Shown piece after piece: positions 24,810-34,092 of a DNA stretch of 37,044 nucleotides. The notes under the pieces were generated by a model. It saw nothing but the letters and a program-made list of their open reading frames with translations, was not told where the DNA came from and searched no databases. Within the stretch, counting starts at the first letter, position 1. Each line of letters starts with the position of its first letter. The stretch is from Fischerella muscicola PCC 7414 (GTDB lineage: Bacteria; Cyanobacteriota; Cyanobacteriia; Cyanobacteriales; Nostocaceae), in NCBI RefSeq assembly GCF_000317205.1, contig NZ_AJLK01000121.1, positions 1 to 37,044 on the forward strand, in the 5' to 3' direction. The position numbers were made by a program, and so were the translations under genes.

Positions 24810-25976
24810 TTACCTTGTTCCCAAAAGCAATGTCACAAAGGTTTCTTGGTGGTAGTAGGTAGAACCCTGTGGTTTGAGTGGTGCAAACTCACCGTAGGTA
24901 TAAAATCCACAAATGGGGATATCCTCTGGAAGTGCTTGTTTGACAAGTTGATACTCTTCTTTTGCTCTTGTGCCTAATAACCAACGACGACAGCAGCACG
25001 AGAAAAGTAAAATCACTTCTGGTACAGTTCCAGGGTAGTGTGCTAAAGCTGTTTGAAATGAAGTTCTAGCTGCTGCAATCACTTCATCTCGGCTAATATC
25101 GGTGACTTGAATAATAGCTTGTTCGGGGATATCTCCTAGAAAATTAATACTTCCTGATGCGAGATCATAAGTATTTGGCACTCGCATATAATAACGGCTG
25201 CTATCTCCTTCATAAACAGCCAATGGATGTTCGGCAGTTGGTCGTCTATCGCCTAAATAACGTTTGTAAAATTCTAGAGCGGGTTCACCATCTACTTCAT
25301 ACAAAACCGTTCCAGCAGACTTGGTGACAATACTCTTGCGACCAATCGGTTTCCAACCACAAGCAATTCCATAGGAAAAGTGGATATCCCCAGAAAAAAT
25401 TAAAATTGGTAAGGCATTAGTCAATACTTGAGATTGAAAAAATTGATAGGTTTTTTGGAATCGAAATTGATCCCCGGCTGTACCTCCAACAATGGGAACC
25501 TCATCACCTAAAGCTATTTTTAAGCCTCTGAGAATTTCTTCTCCACTGGTTGTGGAACCATCTTCGAGATAGCTAGCCGGTACAGCAACGCACAATTTCG
25601 CCTCAGCACCGCTTTTTTCGGTTGCTTGTCTGACTGCTTGTTGGGTCGCAGCTGTGGGATGTTGACGAACTCCATAACCAACTCCAGCGGCAATTTTGAC
25701 TGTATCAGAACAGAAAAGTATCAGTGTGAGCGAATCTTGTTGAAAGCCAAGAGTAGAGGAAATTTCACCGTCTGTGGTGCAACCAATTAAATCAATTCCT
25801 GGAAATACTTGGTTGATGTGCTTGAGAATGAGAGCATGGTCAAAATCAATTGCTGCAAACAGCATACCTGCTTGAGGTATTGCACCTGCTAATTGATTGA
25901 TACATTGCTCTATGACTTCTGCGATCGCACTTTGGGATTCTGGATCATCACTGTGACCAACAACAGACTTGAGCAT
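24810..25976 (-). CDS. FIST-domain signal-sensing protein
   Basis: A 388-residue protein with FIST_N and FIST_C domains, proposed from comparative analysis to bind small ligands such as amino acids in signalling systems. Visible segments are FAAIDFDHALILKHINQVFP, LIGCTTDGEISSTLGFQQDS, VPIVGGTAGDQFRFQKTYQF in the N domain, then the C domain with EVDGEPALEFYKRYLGDRRP, FLGDIPEQAIIQVTD, VILLFSCCCRRWLLGTRAKE and GFYTYGEFAPLKPQGSTYYH plus a final ETFVTLLLG. No membrane span. It is first in an operon with the following sensorless kinase, so it probably supplies that kinase's input. The ligand is unknown. Confidence 0.88.
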   Translation of the reverse strand: MLKSVVGHSDDPESQSAIAEVIEQCINQLAGAIPQAGMLFAAIDFDHALILKHINQVFPGIDLIGCTTDGEISSTLGFQQDSLTLILFCSDTVKIAAGVGYGVRQHPTAATQQAVRQATEKSGAEAKLCVAVPASYLEDGSTTSGEEILRGLKIALGDEVPIVGGTAGDQFRFQKTYQFFQSQVLTNALPILIFSGDIHFSYGIACGWKPIGRKSIVTKSAGTVLYEVDGEPALEFYKRYLGDRRPTAEHPLAVYEGDSSRYYMRVPNTYDLASGSINFLGDIPEQAIIQVTDISRDEVIAAARTSFQTALAHYPGTVPEVILLFSCCCRRWLLGTRAKEEYQLVKQALPEDIPICGFYTYGEFAPLKPQGSTYYHQETFVTLLLGTR

Positions 25977-26368
25977 TGTTAATTTTATCTAAAACAAGAG
26001 TTTTTTAACCTTTCATCATTTAGAATTCCCATGTTTAAGTTGAAATTAACAACAATCAAAAATTAGTCTGAGTTAATCAAATACACAAAGATACTGGTAT
26101 ATGTATATATGTCTTGAAAATGGGGATCGGGAATCAGGGATAGGGAAAGAGATTTTCATGCCTTCGTTGTGGGCAATTGCCCATGAGAGTCTTGCACCTT
26201 TTTAATTATCAGCCCGAAACTTTAGTTTCGGGATAATAGCTTAAGTTGCGATTAGCTAAGTAAAACAAGATTTTGAACTCTTGTTCACGAGTTTTAGTTT
26301 ATCGCTGTGAACTTTAGTTTACAGCTTGATGCAAGATATAAATATAGGAATCCAGTTTCATTTATTGA
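25977..26368. other. Spacer with two perfect hairpins
   Basis: GGGCAATTGCCC (26171-26182) is a self-complementary 12-mer. CCCGAAACT (26213-26221) faces AGTTTCGGG (26224-26232) and is followed by ATAATAGC; a diverged copy with the same GGGCTAATAGC trailing word lies near 28092, across the permease gene. The remainder is A/T-rich and shows no gene. Confidence 0.6.
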
Positions 26369-28066
26369 CTATCGACTAAATAACGCCTTGGTTGCAGATT
26401 CTCCTGCTTTTTTTAATTGTCGCCACAACTGCAAAATCAGTAGTGCTAACATGATTCCCTGAACAGGAATTACAAATAACACGCCAATGGAATATAGTGA
26501 ATCTCCGTTGGGTGTATACAAAGCAAGAAGCGGCGCAGCTACTGAAAACAGCCCAATGAAGTTACTATTGCCAGGATAATTAGACCAAAACATAACCATT
26601 ATGACTACTGGTAAAATAATTACAGCACCAAGGCTACCAACAGCCCAAATCACCCGATGTCGAGTTTTCTTAAATAACATGAGTTGGGCTAATGCTGCAT
26701 AAAGCATAGTTAAACTACCAGCTAAAGTTAGGGCATAAACAGCACTAATTTGGTTTTCATTATTATTCACCAGAATAATTAATGAACTGAGGAAAGTTAT
26801 GGCAATAATTGCATTTAAGGCGATCGCCACAAGAGACGGACTTTTTTCTCCCCAAATCAAATCTTTGATTACATAGCTATTTCCTAAACCTTTATGACTA
26901 GAAATATGACGGTAACGCGCCCACTCTTGTAAAGTTGGGCGATGAGGAGTAATCGCCGCAATTAAAAACAAAAACAGCCAAAAATGCAAAAACAATAGGC
27001 AAGCAAGATTATCTTTCATTGTTGAGGAATAAGGAACTTTACCCCAAAGGATTGATTGCCAATTGATACAACCTAAAGATGAAATAGTGAAGTAAAAAGT
27101 GAGTAAATAACTCTGCTGTTTACTCAGCATAGTAGCGTTAGAATTACGAAAACAACGCTGTAATGCTTGCCAAGTAAAATACGTTAGGCAAAATAAATTT
27201 ACAAGTGCTAAGCCAGTAATTACGATATGACTAGCTGCCATTGGTATACCAAACCAGTAAAAATCATTCCACAAAGCGATGGAGCTAAAATTAGGAATTG
27301 CTACTAGTTCGGGAATAAAGTAAAACGGATTTAAAAATCTTAAGAAATTCAACGGATAATTAGTTGATATATAAACTAGTGATTGCTTAGTTAGTAATAA
27401 AAAACCGAGAACAACTCCACTACCCAACCAAGCTTGAAAACCACCTAACCAAGAACCAACTAAGCCAAATAGAAGTGCTGCACTGTAATAGAAACAACAA
27501 GCAGCTAAGACAATAGCATCAAAGCTTAAAATCTCTGCTAAAGAAATATTTGCTGCCAATCCTGATAATAAATGTAGAGGAATAGCCAAAGCGATCGCCA
27601 GATAAGGCAAAATTGGCACGCCTAACATTTTTCCTACCAAAATGTTTTGGGATTCCTGGGGACTCAGACTAATAAAATTGAGCGTTCCACGACGTTCTTC
27701 ATTAGCTAAATCGCTGATCAGCAGATAAGTTCCGATCACCAAAAGACTAAAACAGGCAATAATACTAAGCCATGTAAATACATCTTGCCACCATAACTGC
27801 CAATTGATGATTTTATTGTCAAATTCATCTAACAAACATTTCGATAATCTATATACAATTTTACCTGTACAGTACTTGTTAGAATTATCGAGAAATCTAT
27901 CCTGAGAAATTGGTAACTGAGATTGAAAAGCTAGAAATAGCAAAAATTGGCTACCTAAGGAAATAATAATTGTCAGAATGATGTTGCGTAGTTGCAGACG
28001 TCCTTTGATTTCACGTAATAATTGGGGATTCCAGTCTCCTAGTCGGTCTAGAAAATTGTGCATCAT
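26369..28066 (-). CDS. ABC-2-type transporter permease, paralogue 2
   Basis: A 565-residue polytopic protein, third gene of an ABC exporter-type operon. It begins MMHNFLDRLGDWNPQLLREI, sharing DWNPQLLREIKGRL with the preceding permease. A GGAG precedes the ATG pair at 28066. Both proteins keep RGTLNFISLSPQES-like and ARYRH...KGL...LIWGEKSP segments and end in GESATKAL, so they are diverged copies. About 12 hydrophobic segments are visible. The first large external loop is short here (about 45 residues), unlike the coiled-coil loop in the paralogue. Substrate is unknown; the ATPase with regulatory C-terminal part suggests export or envelope maintenance. Confidence 0.85.
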   Translation of the reverse strand: MMHNFLDRLGDWNPQLLREIKGRLQLRNIILTIIISLGSQFLLFLAFQSQLPISQDRFLDNSNKYCTGKIVYRLSKCLLDEFDNKIINWQLWWQDVFTWLSIIACFSLLVIGTYLLISDLANEERRGTLNFISLSPQESQNILVGKMLGVPILPYLAIALAIPLHLLSGLAANISLAEILSFDAIVLAACCFYYSAALLFGLVGSWLGGFQAWLGSGVVLGFLLLTKQSLVYISTNYPLNFLRFLNPFYFIPELVAIPNFSSIALWNDFYWFGIPMAASHIVITGLALVNLFCLTYFTWQALQRCFRNSNATMLSKQQSYLLTFYFTISSLGCINWQSILWGKVPYSSTMKDNLACLLFLHFWLFLFLIAAITPHRPTLQEWARYRHISSHKGLGNSYVIKDLIWGEKSPSLVAIALNAIIAITFLSSLIILVNNNENQISAVYALTLAGSLTMLYAALAQLMLFKKTRHRVIWAVGSLGAVIILPVVIMVMFWSNYPGNSNFIGLFSVAAPLLALYTPNGDSLYSIGVLFVIPVQGIMLALLILQLWRQLKKAGESATKALFSR

Positions 28067-28350
28067 GGTGACACTCCTTAATTTAAAGAAGCGCCCAGAA
28101 CTAAAGTTCCGGGCTAATAGCTAAAGTCCATTAAAAAGGACTAAAATTTTTACTCAGTCTTCTTTAGTATGACTCACGCAAAATACCTCTCAAACTCTTA
28201 TTTCTCTGTGTCCTCTGCGTACTCTGTGGTTTGTTTTTCTCTTACCTATGCGTAAGTCCTGTTTAGAAGACTTTAGCTGTTAACCTCAGAATTTATTCTG
28301 AAGCGGTGATGGGATTGTGCAAAATCTCACTCTTAACACACTTCTGCAAA
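28067..28350. repeat. Spacer with two inverted-repeat elements
   Basis: GCCCAGAACT faces AGTTCCGGGC near 28093-28114, a relative of the hairpin at 26213. At 28171-28258, GACTCACGCA and TGCGTAAGTC form ends (9 of 10 paired) around a CTCTGTGTCCTCTGCGTACT core. This small element shares its ends with the larger one at 35393-35647. Confidence 0.65.
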
Positions 28351-30264
28351 TTAGCTTGTTGCTAGCAAAGCTTTTGTAGCAGATTCTCCTGCTATTTTGA
28401 TTTGACGTTTTAATCGCAAATTTAACAATACTAAAACAGCCAACTCACCTAAAAGAGCTACAAAAACTGTCGTAGTTGTCGCATATTCTAAACCCGCCCA
28501 AGGAAAACTAGAAAGCAACCATAACGTAGAATATGCCTCTGGATGAAGATTCAGCATTCCTAAAAACGTGGGTGGTAAAAACATTGCTGCGGCGACAGTT
28601 CCAATTGCCCAAACAGAACGTTTGGAATTTTTCATCATTAGCATGATTTGCGTGATGGTGGCATAAATCATCATCATGCAGATAAACAATACCACACCTA
28701 AAATTGCTCTGAAGCGCCCAACTTCGTTAACTAACCAGTCTAAGCTATTGTTATTATTCGTTTTCAAAGAAAGTGCAACTAAAATCCAAATTACTAACGG
28801 AATAGTAACAATTACAAGATTAATTGCTAATGTGATGAGCGCGGGACTTTTTTCACCCCAAATTAAATCTTGTAATAAATAATTCTGCCAGAGTCCTTTA
28901 CGTCGAGAAATATTTTGGTGTCGATACCTAGCCCAATCTTGTACTGCTTGCCGATGGGGTGAGAGAATGGCAATTAAACCGAACAGTAACAGCAAGTTAA
29001 AAAACATTATATAAGCAAAGTTTTGTGTTACTTGATAGTTTAAATCGGAATAAGCAGGAGCAGATGTACCACTGGGGTAGAAAGGATAATAATTTTTGGC
29101 AGATTGGAGAGTAAATCCCCAAAGAAGAAGTTGCAAATAAGTAACGAGCAAATAACTTTGACCCTTACTTAGCATCGTAGAATTTGGGTTACGAAAGCGA
29201 CGCTTTAATCCATGCCAAACCCAGTAACTCCACAAGCCATAATTAACTAAATTCAAAACCAGTAAACCAATCAAACTTTTGCCCACAGGCAAGTAGAAAA
29301 ATTGTATTTGTTCCAGTAATTGCCAATTGTATCTGCGGAATAAATTGGGGAACAAATAAGCAGTCATATCAAAAGGACTGAACAGTCTCAACCAAGCAGC
29401 TGCATGATCTAGATGTGGGCCAGAAGATACAAATTGCATTGTCACAAATAAGAAAATTAGAACTGTACCACTACCTAGCCAAGGTTGAAATCCACTAAAG
29501 AAACGGCTCAAAAATCCAAATAATAGTGCAGTGCTATAGAAAAAGAAGCAACTAGCCGCCAAAATCACATAAAAACTTAAAATGTGACTAAAAGCAATGT
29601 TGGCAGCACGACCTGATAATAAATGAAAAGGAATAGCAACTGCAACTGCTAGATAAATTAAAATTGGAACTCCTAGCATTTTCCCAGTCAAAATTGTTGT
29701 TTCCGACTGGGGACTAAGACGTAGAAAATTTAATGTACCCCGATTTTCTTCTTGAGCTAAGTTATTAATCAGTAAATATGTACCTGCAACTAATAGTGTG
29801 AAAACAAAAATTACAGTTAGTGATAGGAATATATATTCCCAATGATCCCGCCACCACCCCTGCATGTCGATTTGGTTAAGTGGGCAGTACTGATTGTACA
29901 GAATATTATTGATGTTCCTTTCTTGGATCTTGAGTTGATCTATTTGTTGTGTTAGAGATTGAATTGCTGATGCATCATAATTTTTAGATTTGCCCAATAT
30001 AGATAACTGTTGTTGCAGTTTGTTAATCTGCGGGTAAATCTCATTGATTTGTTGTTTATAAGTTTCTCCTATACGACAATAATTTCCAGACATTTGATAT
30101 TTTTCGCCTGGTATTTCCCGTAATTGGTACAAGAACAATATCAACTGACCAACTAAGGATGTAATGCAGGCGATCGCTACAGGAAAAACTTTCAGACGAC
30201 CTTTAATTTCCCGCAATAATTGCGGATTCCAGTCGCCTATTTTGTCCATAAAATTGAGCATCAT
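28351..30264 (-). CDS. ABC-2-type transporter permease, paralogue 1, with coiled-coil loop
   Basis: A 637-residue polytopic protein, second gene of the operon. The frame opens with TTG at 30279, but GGAG precedes the ATG pair at 30264. After the first membrane span it has an external loop of about 95 residues (YKQQINEIYPQINKLQQQLS ... ALTQQIDQLKIQERNINN), heptad-like and coiled-coil-prone, bounded by Cys residues (GNYCRIGE and NQYCPLNQ) that could form a disulfide. This loop distinguishes it from its paralogue. The rest has about 12 spans, the ARYRHQNISRRKGLWQNYLL and LIWGEKSPAL shared segments and the GESATKALL end. It lies 100 bases after the ATPase gene. Confidence 0.86.
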   Translation of the reverse strand: MMLNFMDKIGDWNPQLLREIKGRLKVFPVAIACITSLVGQLILFLYQLREIPGEKYQMSGNYCRIGETYKQQINEIYPQINKLQQQLSILGKSKNYDASAIQSLTQQIDQLKIQERNINNILYNQYCPLNQIDMQGWWRDHWEYIFLSLTVIFVFTLLVAGTYLLINNLAQEENRGTLNFLRLSPQSETTILTGKMLGVPILIYLAVAVAIPFHLLSGRAANIAFSHILSFYVILAASCFFFYSTALLFGFLSRFFSGFQPWLGSGTVLIFLFVTMQFVSSGPHLDHAAAWLRLFSPFDMTAYLFPNLFRRYNWQLLEQIQFFYLPVGKSLIGLLVLNLVNYGLWSYWVWHGLKRRFRNPNSTMLSKGQSYLLVTYLQLLLWGFTLQSAKNYYPFYPSGTSAPAYSDLNYQVTQNFAYIMFFNLLLLFGLIAILSPHRQAVQDWARYRHQNISRRKGLWQNYLLQDLIWGEKSPALITLAINLVIVTIPLVIWILVALSLKTNNNNSLDWLVNEVGRFRAILGVVLFICMMMIYATITQIMLMMKNSKRSVWAIGTVAAAMFLPPTFLGMLNLHPEAYSTLWLLSSFPWAGLEYATTTTVFVALLGELAVLVLLNLRLKRQIKIAGESATKALLATS

Positions 30265-30381
30265 AGGTGAGAACTCCAAAATGGGAATTGGGAATTGGGG
30301 ATCGGGGAAAAAAGGGACTATGGAGACAAGGAGGACAAGGAGGAAATGCTAAACGATCAACAATCAACAATCAACAACTAA

Positions 30382-31332
30382 CTAAGATGCTTGTTTATGA
30401 CCAAGCTTGAGGAAAATAGTTTCTAAGTCTTCTTGAGTGCAGTGAAATTCGCTAACAGGAATGTTTGCTTGGATAAGCGATCGCAATAAATCAGCACAGT
30501 CTTCCTGCTTACCAGAAAAATTCACCCGCACGCTGTTTTTAACACTCATGATTTCCCACTCTTGCACACAAGAATTATTCTTTAGTTCTGCTAATAATTC
30601 TTCTTGTTTTCCTAAAGTTGAGATGACAATTTGCTGGCGGGCAAGACGTTGGTAGAGTTGTTGTAGTGATGCACTTTCTACTAAATAACCAAGTTCCATG
30701 ATTCCCACCGAAGTGCATAATTCTGCTAAATCACTGAGAACATGGGAGGAAATTAAGATAGTCATTCCCGCTTCTTGCAAGACTTTGATGATTTCTCGAA
30801 ACTGCATCCTTGCAATTGGATCTAGTCCCGAAACAGGTTCATCTAACAGCAGCAAAATCGGTTCATGAATGATTGTCCGCGCCAAACTGAGGCGCTGCTT
30901 CATCCCGCGTGACAAAGTGGCAATTAAGCTATTGCGTTTATTCCCCAGCTGTATTAGTTCTAAAACCTCGTGCAAACGTTTTGTCCGGCGTGGTTCTCGC
31001 AAACGATACAGACGGGCAAAATAATCTAGGTAATGCCAGACTGTCAGTTCTTCATACAGAGGATAATCATCAGGCAAGTAACCAAGGCGACGCTTCAGAG
31101 TGGGGTTACTTTGATCGCGTAACAAGCGATCGCCATTAATATAAATCTCACCCGTAGTCGGTTCTTCTGCTGCTGCCAACATCCGGATGAGAGTGGTTTT
31201 ACCTGCACCGTTGGGGCCAATTAAGCCATATACTTCACCTGCATAGATTTCTAAATCAACATTATTAACGGCAACGTGCCTGTCAAATTGCTTCGTCAGT
31301 CCATTGGTGCGAATTGCTAATTCTTTTACCAT
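30382..31332 (-). CDS. ABC transporter ATPase subunit
   Basis: A 316-residue ABC ATPase, first gene of the exporter-type operon. Walker A GPNGAGKTT lies at 39-47, the signature LSRGMKQ at 140-146, Walker B LLLLDEP at about 160-166, D-loop SGLD right after and the H-loop His in ILISSHVLSDL. The A-loop aromatic is likely Phe16 of LTKQFDRHV. About 85 residues beyond the nucleotide domain (ARQQIVISTLGKQEELLAEL ... CTQEDLETIFLKLGH) form the C-terminal domain usual in export-type ATPases such as those paired with ABC-2 permeases. Two permease genes follow on the same strand, suggesting a heterodimeric membrane part. Confidence 0.93.
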   Translation of the reverse strand: MVKELAIRTNGLTKQFDRHVAVNNVDLEIYAGEVYGLIGPNGAGKTTLIRMLAAAEEPTTGEIYINGDRLLRDQSNPTLKRRLGYLPDDYPLYEELTVWHYLDYFARLYRLREPRRTKRLHEVLELIQLGNKRNSLIATLSRGMKQRLSLARTIIHEPILLLLDEPVSGLDPIARMQFREIIKVLQEAGMTILISSHVLSDLAELCTSVGIMELGYLVESASLQQLYQRLARQQIVISTLGKQEELLAELKNNSCVQEWEIMSVKNSVRVNFSGKQEDCADLLRSLIQANIPVSEFHCTQEDLETIFLKLGHKQAS

Positions 31333-31515
31333 AGCTGCTGAGTGCCGCTTGCGATTATCAAATAAGCTAGCTCTTCCTACAGCTTTTGTCAGCTTCGTTT
31401 CGGAAATTGAAACTGTCTTTAATGAAACTTGATATTAGTACCAAGGATTACCATAGAAATTGAGAATTTCAGGTTTTAATTGATACTTTTTTTAGATAGC
31501 ATTCAAAATCTCACA

Positions 31516-31532
31516 GCAGGGCATTGCCCTGC
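31516..31532. terminator. Hairpin after the antitoxin-like gene
   Basis: GCAGGGC faces GCCCTGC around a 3-base loop, just beyond the stop of the 31540 gene on the minus strand. On that strand the stem is followed by TGTGAGATTTTG, with only a short T run, so termination efficiency is uncertain. Confidence 0.45.
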
Positions 31533-31539
31533 ATACTTT

Positions 31540-31860
31540 TTAACTGTTATTTTGAGATTGGGGTATTTCTTCAATTTTGGCAGTTGAATCCTCAAAAGCT
31601 TGCTCTGCTATTTTGTTTGCTACGAGAGTAGCTTTGTGTGCTTTCTTCTCCTGTTGTTTCTGTTCCTCTTCAATCTCAGCAAAGATTTCCTCCAGGGTAA
31701 TATCTCCCAATATTTCATCCCTGTCCCTTGTGTAATCTCCACTGCCCAGTTCAAATTGCTGCATAAATCGTATCATGCCAGCAGGACCAAGGGCTTTAGT
31801 CAATGCTTCTATCCCCAGTCGCCTAATCTCAGACTGAGTAAGCTTAGTCACGTCTATCAT
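31540..31860 (-). CDS. Antitoxin-like small protein next to a PIN remnant
   Basis: A 106-residue protein with strong Shine-Dalgarno GGAGG seven bases before ATG 31860. The N-terminal half (TKLTQSEIRRLGIEALTKAL; GPAGMIRFMQQFELGSGDYT) matches a small cyanobacterial protein type often found beside PIN genes; then IFAEIEEEQKQQEKKAHKAT gives a charged helix. It follows the PIN frame with a 17-base overlap. I cannot assign a DNA-binding motif. With the PIN toxin truncated, this may be an orphan antitoxin. Function is inferred from neighbours. Confidence 0.55.
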   Translation of the reverse strand: MIDVTKLTQSEIRRLGIEALTKALGPAGMIRFMQQFELGSGDYTRDRDEILGDITLEEIFAEIEEEQKQQEKKAHKATLVANKIAEQAFEDSTAKIEEIPQSQNNS

Positions 31861-32050
31861 TTGTTACCTCCATTAGCCATCGCAGAGGGTTTTCTACTCT
31901 CACTTGTAGCAAGTCTTTGTGCTTTACGGCCAAACGTAACATCCTGTCATCAGTGGTTAGTAGGAAATCGGCTTTGCCTGCTTCGCCGCAAGCAATATGC
32001 AAAGCATCATAATCAAACCTTACTTTTACAAGTTGGGTCTTATGAAATAG
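31844..32050 (-). pseudogene. PIN-domain toxin, N-terminal half missing
   Basis: The frame covers only the last part of a PIN domain: FDYDALHIACGEAGKADFLL and TTDDRMLRLAVKHKDLLQVR, then VENPLRWLMEV. The Asp of DALHIA and the TTDD pair are the third and fourth acidic residues; the N-terminal Asp/Glu residues are missing. Upstream of about 32050 the frame continues only into DNA that on the other strand begins the sigma-factor gene, so the toxin has been cut at a junction there. It cannot be an active nuclease. Confidence 0.7.
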
Positions 32051-32067
32051 GGAACCATAAGTCCAAC

Positions 32068-32523
32068 ATGAAGAAAAAGCTGAAACCGGAAGAGTTAACA
32101 CAACTAGTCATTCAATCTCAAGCTGGAGATTTAAATGCCTACAGCAAGATAGTCCGTAATTTCCAGGATATGGCTGTTGGTTACAGTTACTCTATTTTGG
32201 GAAGTTTTCAATTGGCAGAAGATGCAGCACAGGAAGCCTTTATAGAAGCTTACCTGAATTTATCCAAGCTGCGATCGCCTACAGTATTTCCTGGTTGGTT
32301 GAAAAAAATTATCTTCAAGCATTGCGACAGATTCACACGCGGTAAACGCTTCGCCATTGTTGCTTTGGAAGATACCGATGAATTGGCATCAATTCATCCT
32401 GAACCAACCCAAATCGCCCTTGAAAACGAAGTGAAAGATATTGTTCATTACTCTATCCAAACGCTACCAGAAGGCGATCGCACAACAAAATTGGCAATTA
32501 GCCGAAACTTTGCTAGACGCTGA
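32068..32523 (+). pseudogene. Sigma-70-family (ECF-like) factor lacking region 4
   Basis: A 151-residue frame from ATG 32068. Residues 8-95 contain sigma region 2: LVIQSQAGDLNAYSKIVRNF, SILGSFQLAEDAAQEAFIEAY, NLSKLRSPTVFPGWLKKIIF. It continues normally to IQTLPEGDRT, the start of region 4, then ends in unrelated residues (KLAISRNFARR). The DNA-recognition helix-turn-helix of region 4.2 is missing. The break coincides with a GGCGATCGC site. No strong Shine-Dalgarno is seen. It could still bind core polymerase but not -35 elements, and most likely is a broken gene. Confidence 0.75.
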
Positions 32524-32608
32524 ACCGTTCAAAATTCAGCCTGGATGTGAGTATCAATTTTTGCTGCATCATACTGCTAAACAAGGTCTAACTGAAGTTT
32601 TGATATGA
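32483..32608 (+). pseudogene. Unknown C-terminal gene fragment fused to sigma remnant
   Basis: In another phase, overlapping the end of the sigma frame, the reading QQNWQLAETLLDAEPFKIQP and then GCEYQFLLHHTAKQGLTEVL ends at TGA 32608. It looks protein-like but has no start and I do not recognise the family. It appears to be the tail of a gene whose front was lost at the same GCGATCGC junction. Confidence 0.45.
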
Positions 32609-32651
32609 TATTTTTCTGCAAGCTTAAACACTCACCCAAGCAAAATTAACT

Positions 32652-33737
32652 ATGGCACAGCAATACCGCATTACCTTACTTCCTGGCGATGGCATTGGCC
32701 CCGAAATCATGGCTGTGGCGGTAGACGTGCTAAAAGTCGTGGAAAAAAAATTTGATCTTCAGTTTGAATTCCAAGAAGCGCTGATTGGTGGTGCAGCAAT
32801 CGATGCTACAGGCGAACCTCTACCAGCAGCTACTTTAGATGTGTGCCGCAATAGCGATGCGGTATTATTAGCGGCGATTGGTGGTTACAAGTGGGATTCT
32901 CTGCCATCTCATTTACGTCCAGAAGCAGGTTTACTTGGACTACGTGCAGGATTGGAATTATTTGCTAATTTGCGCCCAGCGAAAATTATACCCCAGTTAA
33001 TTGAGGCTTCTACTCTGAAACGGGAAATTGTCGAAGGCGTTGATATTATGGTGGTGCGCGAACTCACTGGCGGGATTTACTTTGGCAAACCCAGGGGAAT
33101 TTTTGAAACGGAAACTGGCCAAAAGCGCGGTGTCAACACAATGGCGTACACCGAGTCTGAAATTGATCGCATTGGTAGAGTAGCATTTGAAACAGCCCGC
33201 AAACGCCAAAGCAAACTCTGTTCAGTAGATAAATCCAATGTTTTAGAAGTATCACAACTTTGGCGCGATCGCATCACTAAGCTAGGCGCTGAATATCCGG
33301 ATGTGGAACTCACTCATCTGTATGTAGATAATGCTGCTATGCAGTTACTACGTGCCCCTAAACAGTTCGATACTATTGTCACAGGAAATCTGTTTGGCGA
33401 TATTCTCTCAGATGCTGCTGCCATGCTCACTGGTAGCATTGGCATGTTGCCTTCTGCTAGTTTAGGAGCTTCCGGTCCTGGAGTGTTTGAACCTGTTCAT
33501 GGTTCTGCCCCTGATATTGCGGGACAAGATAAAGCTAATCCCCTAGCCCAAGTTTTGAGCGCAGCAATGATGCTTCGCTATGGTTTAAACCAAGGCGCAG
33601 CAGCAGATTTTCTGGAAAAAGGTGTGTTGCAAGTCCTACAAAATGGCGCTCGGACGGGAGACATTATGTCTGTGGGTATGCAATTATTAGGTTGCCGTGC
33701 TATGGGTGAGGCTTTAATTCAAGTTCTGGAAGAATAA
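32652..33737 (+). CDS. leuB: 3-isopropylmalate dehydrogenase
   Basis: Oxidative decarboxylation of 3-isopropylmalate with NAD+ in leucine synthesis; cytoplasmic homodimer. The 361-residue protein has all family marks: [56 protein letters not shown] (substrate loop), [24 protein letters not shown] (Arg and Tyr of the active site), [20 protein letters not shown] (catalytic Lys), [20 protein letters not shown] and [20 protein letters not shown] (metal-binding Asp residues), and [20 protein letters not shown]. The start ATG at 32652 is clear. It stands alone, with no other leu genes in the window. Confidence 0.97.
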   Translation: MAQQYRITLLPGDGIGPEIMAVAVDVLKVVEKKFDLQFEFQEALIGGAAIDATGEPLPAATLDVCRNSDAVLLAAIGGYKWDSLPSHLRPEAGLLGLRAGLELFANLRPAKIIPQLIEASTLKREIVEGVDIMVVRELTGGIYFGKPRGIFETETGQKRGVNTMAYTESEIDRIGRVAFETARKRQSKLCSVDKSNVLEVSQLWRDRITKLGAEYPDVELTHLYVDNAAMQLLRAPKQFDTIVTGNLFGDILSDAAAMLTGSIGMLPSASLGASGPGVFEPVHGSAPDIAGQDKANPLAQVLSAAMMLRYGLNQGAAADFLEKGVLQVLQNGARTGDIMSVGMQLLGCRAMGEALIQVLEE

Positions 33738-33831
33738 TCTTCCCCAGTAGCAACCGAAAATTTTGGCAATCATTGCTGAAACTTTCGTATAAACTAATAA
33801 GACAAAACCTAACAACTATACTCAATAAGTC

Positions 33832-34092
33832 GTGTACGCTTTACGACAAGAACAAGCAAACTATACTAACCCTAAAAACCAGCCCCCTCTCATTGATCCT
33901 GCCGTCATCAGAGCAGCTGGTAAGATTTACTACACCTACTGCGAAGTACATCCTGAAATGGCTGGGCAAGCATCTGGTGTAGCAATTAATCGCGATACGC
34001 ACCGGGGCAAGGTGATTTTTACTAATCAACCAGTTCTCCTGCCCGCAGAATGTTTTGTGCCTTTAAATCAAATTGAATCACATATGTATTAG
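33832..34092 (+). CDS. Small conserved-looking protein of unknown function
   Basis: An 86-residue frame starting with GTG, 94 bases after leuB. It looks protein-like, with IDPAVIRAAGKIYYTYCEVH, PEMAGQASGVAINRD and a C-terminal VIFTNQPVLLPAECFVPLNQ, and no signal peptide or span. Base composition is like the neighbours. I do not recognise the family. A competing frame overlaps at 33773-33982 but has weaker protein character. A repeat-rich spacer with TAGTTAGTAGT arms follows. Confidence 0.55.
   Translation: MYALRQEQANYTNPKNQPPLIDPAVIRAAGKIYYTYCEVHPEMAGQASGVAINRDTHRGKVIFTNQPVLLPAECFVPLNQIESHMY

Noticed and set aside
31600-32067. Long N-terminal extension of the sigma frame
   Set aside because: It is antisense to the antitoxin and PIN genes and lacks sigma-like sequence; the motif-bearing part begins near 32068.
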